DNA of 64,000 nucleotides from NCBI RefSeq assembly GCF_001039355.2, contig NW_019776146.1:201988-265987 (forward strand), in the 5' to 3' direction. The position numbers and the translations under genes are program-made. The notes beneath the pieces were generated by a model. The model was not told the DNA's origin. It was given only the letters and a program-made list of their open reading frames with translations, and did not search any database. The first letter of the stretch is position 1. Every line of letters begins with the position of its first letter. The DNA comes from Lingula anatina (lineage: Eukaryota > Brachiopoda > Lingulata > Lingulida > Lingulidae). Shown here in pieces: positions 39,855 through 52,600 of the stretch.

Positions 39855-42800
39855 TCACTTCTTCTTGCCCTTTTTCTTGCCACTCCCTTGCACATCCGTT
39901 GGGTTTTGCCCCTGTGCTAGCGCTAATTGCTTTTTCAAATCCAGCAATACTGCTACTGCTTCATCAATGGAGGATTTGTCTGCCTTGCTGGCCTTCAGTT
40001 GACGGACAACGTCACCCTAGATTAATTGAACAAATAAGAGAAAACTTTGACATTTGCTGGGTAAGTACACGTATGAAAATAGATCTTCTTTTAAGATTAG
40101 CATATGTAATAACGGTATTGTGTAAATTATTAGGCCGCAGACTTTGTAATAACTGATAGAATCAATAAAGATTATCATAAATTAATAATTATTATATGTG
40201 CATCTTGAGAAAGTTTGGCCCAAAGAAAATTGGCCTTGGCAGCCTATAATTGATCTTGAGTAAATCTTGGGTTGATGGTATATTATGTGCCCTAGACCTT
40301 TACACAGCAACAACAATTTTTTGACACTTTTATTACCTATGAACCAATTTTGGAGATCTTTAGCTAAATGATCCCAGAAGAAATGCCAATTTCTGTCCTT
40401 TGAGGCAACAAATGATTGTATGAATAATCTTCACTTTGAATCACCAGCATCTAACCCACGTGGAATTAATTATTGACACAAAACAGATTTAAACAGGGAA
40501 AGCACAAATAAGATACAGTCTTGAATGGCAGACACTGACCTGTTTTATCACCTCTGCTGTCAGCCTCTCTGCCGCTGCCGGGTCTGCAGTATTACTGTGA
40601 CCATGGGAATTCTGCCCCTGAGCTGCAGACAACTGTTTTTTCAAATCCAGCAACACAGCAACTGCAGCATCTATGGTGGTCTTGTCTGCCTTGCTGGCCT
40701 TCAACTGACGAACAGCATCACCCTAATAATAATAATAATGTACTCAAATTTGTTTCTGATGTCAGCAAGTATTTAAGTTAAAGTTTTAAGGCTAAACATT
40801 AAACCCCTATTGCTGCAAATTGTGTGTACTTCATAAGTAATGTTAATACCAATGAAATACTTTGAAGAACAGACAGAAATAATGCAATAGTTCAAAGCTG
40901 TGTCAGTAATCTAAAAAGGTATATCTATGCCAAACTAATTGCTTAATTTCATAACTTCCTGCCTTGAATTCTGAATAGTTAAAAATATGAACTATATTTG
41001 AATTCAATGGATTCAATTTGGACGATTTGCAAAAGTAAGGTCTGTGCCACATTTACCTGCTTTGCTACCTCTGCTGTCAGTCGCTCTGCCTCAGCAGGAT
41101 TAGCTGCTACAGCTGCTGCTGGACCTTTACCCTTACCACCAGAAGTAGCCTACAATATATGGACAGTGACATTACAGCATACTGATATGTGAAAATGAAG
41201 ACCTTGTTTGATGTGAGATAATAAGTGAAAATGATGGCTGACATTGGGCACAAGGCTTTCTAATTTCTGAGTCACTCTCAAGACAGATATGAAACTGTTG
41301 AACATAACGGTAAAAACTGAAATGAAAAATATCAGAGATTGTCCAAACTTTCATGTATAAAAGAGTCAAACATTTTGAAATTTGACATGTATTTGGAAAA
41401 AAAATTGAGATGTGCCTTTTGCCCTAAAGAGAAAACTGATGGAGCGTACCTTATTATCATGTGTGATCTGTGTAGGTAATAATAATCAAGTCACTTAAAG
41501 TGATAATAACTCTTCATTTCTGCCAAAAAATGAATTTTCCTGGAGTAAACAATTTTCCCATACTTACCAATGGTTAATGAATCCATTTTTACATTCAAAT
41601 TTAGTCCCTGTTTTTTTTCTAAAAAGTTTTGTTTTTTGTAAAAATCTCTTAAGAGATTTTAAGTATAGCCATCAATGGAGGTCACGTGGTCTAAAGACAA
41701 GCTCACATATCAGAATAACAGCTATAACTGCTGTTTTTGTGGTAAAACAGAATATATTATATTTCTATGAGTTATTCACAATGTTTTTATTGTGAAATAT
41801 AGATCTCATACGAAGAGTTATTATCCCTTTAAGTTCACTACAGATTAATTACCAGATGTCAGAGTAACTGTGTTTTTAACGTCTTGGAATTTTACAGTAG
41901 TGTAGAGGCCCATGTAAAGGACATTCAGTGTAAATTTCTCACTAATATGCTAAACAAAAAGAAGGCAATGTCAAACAATCCATACACATACTGTTGGACC
42001 TTTTAAAGTAAACCTGGAAATACTCAAACTATGAAGTACTTTTAGGATAAACTTTAAGGATATGTGAGTGTGATGATAGTAGAACATGTTCTGTGTAATT
42101 TTCTGCTCCAGCAATGTTTGAAAATATACTTATCTCTCCAATATCTTGACTGCTTGGTTTGCCAATATTGGAAAAAAATCTCTCTACATACACATATATA
42201 ATTACCTTTTTAGAGTCATCTCCTTGCCCTGCAAACTTTTTCTTGTGTGCCTCAGCTTCCTTGGGGTCCATCTTTTTGAACAGAGGTTGTGGCTGCAAAT
42301 ATATAGAGTTCATTCATTACACACTGTAACATCATAAAAAAACTAAACGTGCAAGATGGCACAAAGGAACAGATTACGTCAACATAAAATAGACATGACA
42401 GAGTTGAAATAAATTCCGAAAAATTTCAGCAATTATCACCTCCACAAAGTATAATGTTTATATCAAAACAACACAGAAAACTTTTTAAAAAAATTAGCAA
42501 TTTACACACAATTCCACACCACAAGCTACTCACAGTTCCAATCTTGTGTCCAGGTTTGAGGAGGCACACAAAATTCTCCGTGATGACGCTGCACTCCTTG
42601 GGGGCATTCACTTGCATCTGAATGGTGGCACTAACCTGAGGCATATAGGGCTGCAGCAGTACTGACAGCAGGCACGCTATGTTGGCTGACAGACTGACAA
42701 CTGTTCCTGCTCTAGACCTAGGGACAGAAAGTCTTATCATGTGAAATTGTTTTGAGTAATCTTATCAATATTATTCTAAAAAAAATTGGAAAGCAATGGT

Positions 42801-45800
42801 GGATATGGCGTTGGGGGTGGGGGGGTGGGGGTACACAATGGGCAAAGTACCCTTGTTTTTAGGTTTGGAAGACCCCCAAACCCCAAGCTTTGGAGGTATT
42901 CTTTCTTCCTCCCAAAATACAACATAACAAGCAAAAATTAATAAGAAATTAGGTGCCAATGAGGAAAAATATCTTTTCATTTATAAAACATTTAAGCCAA
43001 TTAATGTTGTACATGGATTTGTCATTTTAGAAGCTCTATCACTTCTGCTCACTTCTGTGTTGCGTCTCCCTTGACTAGTTCCCATGGTTTGTTGGCCTGC
43101 ATGTACTGGTTCCCCAGTCTGGAGATATTTAAGATATGGGTGATGCCTTCACGCAGTCTACAAAGAAAAATGAAATTCACCTCAATTCAAATCTAGCATT
43201 CTGTGTATCAAGAGCCCAAGGAAAGGGGTATTAATTTTTTCAGCAAATTAATTGACCGACTCTGTTGGAAAATGCCTGAAATATTAGTTTTATATTAAAA
43301 AACTCTATCTTCATCCAAGAAATAAACCTTTGAAGGACTGCAGGAGTGGGATATTCATTTTCAGTAAGAAATTAACTGACATTTTTGGAAAATGGTGCAA
43401 ATATATCATTGGCATTAAGTCATGATAACCTAATAATAATATACTATCAAGAATTTACCCAAATCTGACCAATGGATATACTTATCAAGTAATGATTAAA
43501 ATGAGCAACCTTCACGCCACCAACTGTACCAAGACTTACTTAATTTTCTCCAAGCAGTCCACATAAGCTTTGAGATCCCGTGTGATTAACGCCAGTAATT
43601 CTTCATCTTCAGACGTTAGGGTTATTTCCTGAACCTGGCCTCCGAATGAGTTGGCTACAAACATCAGAGCTCTGCAAGAGAAACACAGCGAAGATCAAGA
43701 TGTTAGTAAATCTTAAGAGTTACAATCACTTAAATCATTACATTTAGTTCACATACTACTTCACATCTCTCTCTCTCTCTCGCTGTCCATCAAACACATG
43801 CAAACATGCATTTTACCCCGCCTTTCATAGCTCTCTGTTTACTCCCCATATTGAATAATTGATTGTGCTCCACAACCCATCCATTCCCATATCACCCACC
43901 CACTCATAACCCATTTTTTATTTTCTTTTCAACAGACTCACTATCTTGTCTATATCATTTACAATTATTTTATTATCAATTTAAAAAAAAATCTATCTCA
44001 CCTGTTAATGAAATTCCCTAAATTATTGAGCAATTCGCTGTTGTTCTTCAAAACAAAATCCTCCCAAGCGAAAGTGCTGTCCTAGAATTATGTAATAAAC
44101 ACATTAAACAAACAAAAATGTTAAGAAATATTTTGATTGCTTTTAATCTTTTTTATTTATACGAAATTAAATTGTTAAAATATGGTTACATCGCCAGAGA
44201 AAGTATGGTGCTTAAAATTCCTAAATAAAGATAAATTAAAATTTTATACTATAAATATTATAGAACATACAAACAGACTATCAAAATTAAAATAGAAACT
44301 AATATGGACTTCCTCATCATAACCAAGAAATGGATTTTACAATCAGCAATATCTTCTACAATCCGGTATTGAACACTCAATTTCATATCTAGAATCATAC
44401 TTTAACAATTTAATTTAAATACAAATTTTCATACGTAACAAAACATTTGGTCTGAATTTTCATCCAGTATCTGTGTATCAATATCAGCACACATATTTGT
44501 GTTACCTGTGACTCTGGTCTTATAAACAACAAGTAAAACCTCCAGATATCTGCAGGCACACCTGTCTCCTGGGCATTATTGCCAAATACACCAACACCGC
44601 GACTCTTTGAAAATTTGCCATCTTCATAATTCAGGTATTCTGAAAGTGAACAAAGACAAAATTACTGAAATATACTAAATGTCATTTTTTTTTGAAAACT
44701 TTAAGGTGAACCTGATATATTATATACAAGCAAACTGACTGTTATGTCTACCACAAGCTCTGAGGGATACTGTAATAATTGTACTCCCTACCACAAGCTC
44801 TGAGGGATACTGTAATAATTGCACTACCTACCACAAGCACTTAGATGGTTGACTATTGTGAAGTTGTCGTCAGCACCTAGTAAAGTGCAGGGGAAGATTA
44901 CACTGTGGAAGGGGACATTGTCCTTGGCCATGAAATTATACAACTGGACCTGAAGAGTGGTAGAACTAGTATTATATCATCTTTTTCTAAATTGAACAGC
45001 TGTAGAAAAAAGCTTTACACTATTTTAATTTGTAAACTTAATGCATAAACTAAGCCATTAACACTGATAGATTAACAATTTAAAAATAATGTTTTTTCCT
45101 TTTTTAAAAAAGAAAAATATCAATACCTGTTGTGGATTTTTCCACCATTGTTTCCACTTGTCAGTGTAGTTAGCCATGATGGATATATAGCCTATAGGGG
45201 CATCAAACCATACATAAAACACCTAAAAAATAAAAATTAACTATTACATTGTATGTCATTTTACAAGTGAGTCAATCAATGATCTTTTCAAGGCAACTCT
45301 ATAAATCTCAGCTTATCTATCAAAAAAAAGTTAGCTAAGTTAGCTACAGGACACCCAAAAATAAAATAAGATGCCTTTAGTTCACAAAACCATTTTCCTA
45401 TTATACCTTATCTGTGAAACCTTCCAGTGGAACTGGTGTTCCCCATTTGAGGTCCCGTGTGATACAGCGTGGCTTTAGACCATCACGTATCCAGGACTTG
45501 GTAATTACTTTGGCATTCTGTGTCCAGATACCGTCCTCAAACTGCTTGTCTAGATAAGTGGACAGTGTTGGTTCAAGCTGCGGAAAAAATTAACAGTTGT
45601 GATAGAATGAGTATTATCCCATCATTTTCTGTATTGAACAGCATTTCATTTTTTGCCAGAAAAAACGAAACATAAAATTGAGACCACATATTAAATTTTC
45701 CTAGTTTTAGAAATAATAATATTGATAACTTTTTCTTAATACAAACAATATACAGTGCATAAATATATATAAAAGAACATTTTAATACAAGATTAATCTA

Positions 45801-46564
45801 TATTTAAGTTAATAATTATACAATCTAAAATATGACAAAATTTTCATTTTAAAATATTTTATAGAAACTGCAGCATTAACTTCTTCCTACCTTAGGTAAG
45901 TCTAAAAACAGATGCTCTGATGTCTTGATCTCTGGGGTGGTCTTGCATACTTTACACTTTGGATTCTTGAGTTCAGTGGCATTAATGAGCTTACCACATT
46001 TGTCACACTGGTCCCCACGTGCATCCTCGTACGCACACAATGGGCACGTGCCCTCAACGAACCTGTCTGCTAAAAATCTGAAAGCAGGATATCATTTATT
46101 ATTTAGCACCTTTTAGTTATAAGGGTCAGATCAAATCTCTCTTTGGCAAATAGCCTGAGAACTTAGAGTGACTGAGAACTGAAAAATTAAACAACCATGT
46201 ATCCAAAACTAACATTTGCAATGCCTCAGTACAATCCATTATCCTTCGCTGCAGCAATTTTTCTATGAAGCCCCTAGTTCTGCCAATCTAGCCAATATTT
46301 TTTGTAACCAGTGATAAATCTTACCTATCACATTTAGCACAATGGAGCTGCTCTACAGTATCTGTTATCACAAACCCCTTCTCGTACAGCTTCCAGAAGA
46401 TGTCCTGAGAAATTCTGAAACAAAAGACAAAGTATAAAATCATTTTGATCATCCAAACTTCTATTAAATTTAAGCCTTCTTTTTGACAGCATATAAGTAA
46501 ACAAGTGTGTTTAAGGTGTTTTGTACATAATTGGCACAATTTTAAACTTCCATGTCTGAATCTT

Positions 46565-46607
<43 letters not shown>

Positions 46608-49600
46608 TTTTATTCTATTTCTCACTTACTCTGTCTGCTGAGTGGTGGATGTCCGCCCAAAATAATCAAAGTCTATATTGAACCATTCATAGATCTCCGA
46701 GTGAAGCTTGTTGTATTTGTCACATATCTGCTGTGGAGTTAGCCCTTCCTCCAGAGCCTTAGTTTCGGTGGCTGTTCCATATTCATCAGTGCCACAGATA
46801 TATAAGATGTTGTAGTTTCTCAAACGACAGAACCTGCACCAAAACAGAAGGATCAATTTAAATGCCTATTTGAAAAAGTACAAGTTCAACTGTCAGTGTT
46901 ATTAAGATATCTAACCATAACTAGAGGATCAGAGAGGCGATACTGCCTCCGGATATTGTACCACCAACTGGAGTAAGCGCATTCGTATGGAACCCCCCCC
47001 CCCCCGAAAAAAGGGACACCACCACCAGGCTTGTGCTTGACAAGCTCTATAAAATGCAATCAACAAGAGTTCTCAAAATATGCAAAAAAAAATATAGCTA
47101 AAAATGGTACAATCAAGCAGATTTTTGAATTGACCTGCATTTTCCCAACATTGATCACTCCTGTGATTCTCTAGACAAGAGGCCTATTGGTTTTCCTTGA
47201 AATGTGTTGTCACTGTTGCATATATGCTAACAAAAGATAAAAGCTAGGGGCAACACCGAGAACATCTGCTAGTTTTGAAGATATGAGGGGCAAAAAAATA
47301 TGCAAAGCTCAGTTCATGGTGAAAAAGTAGGTCAAAGGTCAATTTCAATATCATAGTACATGAATTTCTATTCAAGTTCAATAGTAACCATAGGCATTTC
47401 TTTGCCAATTTTGGAGGTTTAAAGGCCAGAAAACATGCAAAGTAAAGTCCATCATAAAAAGTAGGTCAAAGGTCAATTTCAAGGCCACAGTTAGATTGCC
47501 AGTATATGACTTCCTATTCAAGTTCAACAGCAACTTTGGGTGTATCTCTGCCAGTTTTAGAGATATAAGCACTAAAAATTTGCAAAGTTCAGTTTATGGT
47601 GAAAATTAGGTCAAAGGTCAATTTGGGGTCACAGTTAGATTGCCAGTATATGACTTCCTATTCAAGTTTAATAGTAACTATGTGCCAGTTTTGGAGATAT
47701 AAGGGACTTAAATGTTGCAAAGTTCAGTTCATGGTGAAAAGTAGGTCAAAGGTCAATTTAAAGGTCACAGTTAAATTGCCAGTATATGACTTCCCATTCA
47801 ACTTCAACAGTAACTATAGCCCTATCTCTGCCAGATTTGGAGATATAAGGGACTTAAATGTTGCAAAGTTCAGTTCATGGTGAAAAGTAGGTCAAAGGTC
47901 AATTTAAAGGTCACACTTAGATTGACAGTATATGACTTCCTATTCAACTTCAATAGTAACTATGGACATATCTCTGCCAGTTTTGGAGATATAAGGGACT
48001 AAATGTTACAATTTTGAACTTACGATAAAGTGCCATAAATTTCGTACAAAAAAAAAAAAAAACTGAAATAAAGAAAATGTCATTTTGGCTGAAATTCTTG
48101 AAATGGGAGGTGCTCAGAAGTTCATACTTGTAAGTTAAAAATAATTATAAGTAACACAGTTTTCTTTTCATAATGTTTGAAGTAGCAGTGCAAAAAGATT
48201 TTTGTCAATTTTGATGTAACATTACATAATAAATAACAGAATAATTATCACCAATTTTTGATAATTGACTATAAATAGCATGGAAATGTAGAAAACTTGA
48301 TAACCATTCAGCTTCATGTCCATGGGAGCTCCGAGTCCCAAAATGAATTTGCCAACACGATAATAATGAATATGTCACTAAAATGTATAACTTCCAGAAA
48401 AAGAAGCCAATTAGACTGCTTTTCCAACTCAGGCTGCATTTTAGTCCTGTGTTTCTTTTTTGAAAGTTTGACAGTCATAAGTAACACGGTTTTTCCATAA
48501 TGGTCATCATGGCAGCAGCACCAAAAATTGTGTTTTCTTCTATTTTGATGCAACATTACATAATGCTTAACAGCATAATGACCATCAATTCTTAATTATA
48601 AAATATACATATCATGGATTTTCAGAAAATGTGACTAGCATGGATCTTCAAGCCCATGGAGGTTCTAAGTCACACCTTGAAAATGCCAATATGTGAAAAA
48701 TTACATTTTCACAAAAAANGAAATGGTCATTTTGGTCAAAATTCTTGAAATGGGAGATGCTCTGAAGTTCCAGATGTTCAAATTTGATGAAATAATGTCA
48801 TTTTTGACCACAAGTTGTCTGCCTCGCCAAGCCTTATGTTTTATTTTTCTGGAGTTCAAAATTTATTATCCATTACCGTACTGCACATTTTGCTTTCACC
48901 ACCAATATGTACTTTTTGATACCACGTAACTCGAAAACCGTATGGAATGCAAAAAAACAGAGACCACTACCAGTGTTGGGCTTTACATGCTCTACAAAAT
49001 GCAAAAAAGAATGGGTCTCTAGCATTAACGGTTCCCGAATTAGAGACAGTTTTCAGTTTCGGTATCTTATGGCCGCTACTCCCGTGAAAATGCACAGATT
49101 GACCCCAAATTCACAGAGATGAAAGATGACCTGAAGGGCAACACTTTCCAATAATATTATTGGTTAAGTCTGTGTGGTGTCTGAATAACAGGGCAAAAGT
49201 TTTTTTTTTCGTAAAAAATTTCATTTTTTTGAAAATATTGGCCCGTTTGACCTTGAAATAAAAGTCAAAGGTCAAATCCAAGGGCATATTTGAAATCTAC
49301 ACATATAACTTTTGGAAAGCTGTCTGTATAAATATTTTTCCCATAATTCCTTCCGTAGGGTAGATAATTAGCATTTAATTTTGCCATTTTTAGACAAGGG
49401 TGCATTGCAATGAGTGCCACACCTAGACCCTAATACCGACAAAGCCCAAATTTTACGTGGAACGAGTTGAGATTATAGGTGACCTAAATCCAAGAGATGG
49501 GTACGGAGGCCCTTACCGTCTAGGAGAAGCGGTAACGGTAGCCATCCGGCGGAGCCGGCGGGGCCGGCGGAACGATCAGGATGGGACTAAATTCATGTGT

Positions 49601-52600
49601 ACCGCCAGCGCTAACGCTGGTGGTACAATTAATGTTATTATTGCTTAATTTTTTAAAAGAATTGATTCATTCTGCTTGGTAACAGACAAAAAGATTGACA
49701 TCTTATTAGATCAAATACCCATACATTACCTTCATTGCTTAAGTTTTCCTCAGCAAATACATCATCATAGTTCACTTCTGAAAATGAAATGGCACAGGTA
49801 TATGTTTAAGATAGGTGAACACTTAACACTTGATTTGGAGAAATAAAAACAGATTAAATATCATTATCCTATTATAAAAACAGGTAAAATATTATCATCT
49901 TTCTACAATATCAAATCCACAATGATATGATTCCCAGAGGTACACTTTCATTTGGGCATCAACAGCAATAACTTGTCTGGCCAAAATATCATCATACGAC
50001 TGCATATTTAAACAATTTACATGGCACAAAAAACAAATAAAGCTGTCAACCTGTATCCAGCTGCGGCAATGTCTTCTGCACATACGTGTAGTCAGATGGC
50101 AAGGATTTGTTCCTCTTAGGTTTGGGTGGCCTAGGTGGAGTACCCACACTTTTGTAACGTGCCACTTTCCTGTGATGTGCAAGATATTCACAGTAAAAAA
50201 AACACATACAATCAGATGACTTAGAAGAAAATGAAACATTACATACTTTACCATTGCATACTTTATAATTCAAATGAGGATTTTTAATAAAAGGTGCTAG
50301 ATGAAAATGATGATTAGAACTAACACTGTACAATAATTAAATTTTTTTAAAATTACATTGAAAAATGTCTATTCTAATTTGGATTTTTTGAGTTGTTCTT
50401 TATTCTTAAACCATAGGTTACAAGGTATACTACACACATCTGAAAATGTCCCAAAGTCATGTTATTAAAGGGATAATAACTATTCCTTATAAATTTGGTG
50501 ATACAATGTACCTATTTATAATGTAATATAGTAAAAGCTCAAATTGTTATTATTATTTTTTTACTTTAGAAATTATTCATTTTGCAAATAAACATCTTAC
50601 CCAACTGGTAGAGGTGAAGAGGAGTCAACCTGCTCATACATTGCAGCCAGATTCTCCAGTTTCTTCACAGTATCCTTGTTCACTATTAACTCTGGACAGC
50701 GATCTACAGGGGACAAATGTAGAACATTGGGCTTAACCTCATCTACGCTCTTGGTATGGCGGACATAAATCTGAGTCCTCAGAGGTAGCCTGAAACACGT
50801 GTCACTTGAACGAACAAGAACACAGTCTTCCATTACAATACCTGTAAATGACATTATTTCCCCAACCTTCAGATGTGTTTGCAAGGGGTCATCTTCAGCA
50901 GGTAGGTGGGGATCCTCTGATATGATTTTTACCGTGGCTGGAAAATGGTGCAACTTTGATCGGAAATTTCCAAGGGAGAATTTAGAAGTTGATCTGTCTT
51001 CAATGGATTCACTCACTTTAAGATGGACAGATGTTGGTACCTGTATTTCTGTTATGACTTCTCCTGTCTGTTGATCAAGTTTCTGTATCCAGATGCACTC
51101 TACTTCTTCATCAGGACCACCCTCCTCTGGGCGGCTATAACACAGCTCATAACTCTTCACCCTTATACAGTCTCCTTGGTGGAAACCCTCCATCATTGGG
51201 GGCTCTGGGCATGCTGCCTCCATTACACGGAGGACCCCTGTAGGCTTTGCATTTTGTAACCTTTCCATGGATTCATAGATATTTTCAATCTGACTAAATT
51301 CTCCCAGATAGTCAGTTGGAATGAGGAAAACCATGTCTCCTGACTGAGCTAATACCTTAGGGATATTTGGAACCAAATCATGCATCAATAAGTGAGTGCC
51401 AGGTTGGATGTTATTATTTTCCAAGACAGTTGTTGACTCATCCCATTCTGCTACTACCACATCTAAGGGCATAAACTGTACATTCTTTGACACAAATTCT
51501 TCCAGAGGATAATAAGTGATACTTGATCCACCATACATGCTCTCTCTAGGACTGACCTCTATACCTAAATCCAATGGTATCAGCACTGTTTCACCTGGGC
51601 TCTCACGTGGGCTGGCATTGACAACAAACCTGGTTTCTTCCATCCAGATGTCATCAGCATAATTTGCAGGCAGATTTGGTATCCCTTTCTTTGCACTCAA
51701 CACCCCTGGTGCTAGTCTCAGTCTTCTTTTGTGGGGTAGATTTTCTACCATTTGTTTTACAGTGAAGTACTCACCAGTGTCCACCTCTGCAAAATTACCA
51801 ATGCAGTACTCTGGTAGTTGTACTAGCTTTGACTTGCGTATGAGCAAACATTCAAGAAACTTTTCGCCGTTCAATTTTAAAACTCTTATGAGTTTGAGTT
51901 GTTCTCCCGCCTCAAATACGCTAACCCCATCTTCTGCGTAGGCCAATCTGGCTCTCACAACAAACGGACGTTCATTTATCAAGTCTGCAACTGTTTTGTA
52001 AGAGTACTGGTAATTATCGTGAAATGGCAAAACTCTAAATTTAGCAGGGTGGCAGGTCGGTAGGGAAAAATGTATCGTCTTCCCATCCACTTGGCAATTC
52101 ATCGTCACTTCATTGCGTTCTACCTCCACTTTGTTCAGCATGTAAACATCCCCGTTTGAAATATCTAGTTCAGAATACACTCCCTGTGTCACTTTTACCA
52201 TCTGCGGCAGAGCATGAAACTCGACAAAATCTTTCAAAGAAAAAACATCTTCGACAAATGTATCATCCTCCCAATAATCTGAGATGTCGTCGTCTTCGCC
52301 CCCCTCCGCCATCTTAGTAGTGAAACAACGTAAGTAATTTTTTCATGCAGCCCAAGCATAACATACATGTAGATCTAGATCTAGGTCCAAGACAGCTGAC
52401 AACAATCATATGACAACTGGATGACAAATGTAGCGTCATGGCGGTTATTTGAAACTTTTCAGTGGAGTCCGCGTCACGAAGTAGCGCCGTTTCGGAACAT
52501 TTGACGTAAAAAAACAGTACCTTGGCTACCTTGACTGACAAAGCGAAAGTAGTCCAATAACAATTACTTCCTCGTTCAAAACGAGGCTCTATGAACTTTC

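Noticed and set aside
42790-42910. G-rich tract with a CCCCAAACCCCAAGCTTT phrase
   Set aside because: It looks like a fragment of a repeat, but no partner end or second clear copy was established in the window.
47290-48010. CRISPR-like array
   Set aside because: Units are ~140 bp with no short constant repeat and unique spacers, and the DNA is eukaryotic.
49457-49648. 63-codon plus-strand ORF rich in Arg and Gly
   Set aside because: It arises from the GC-rich islet; no splice signals or homology were seen.
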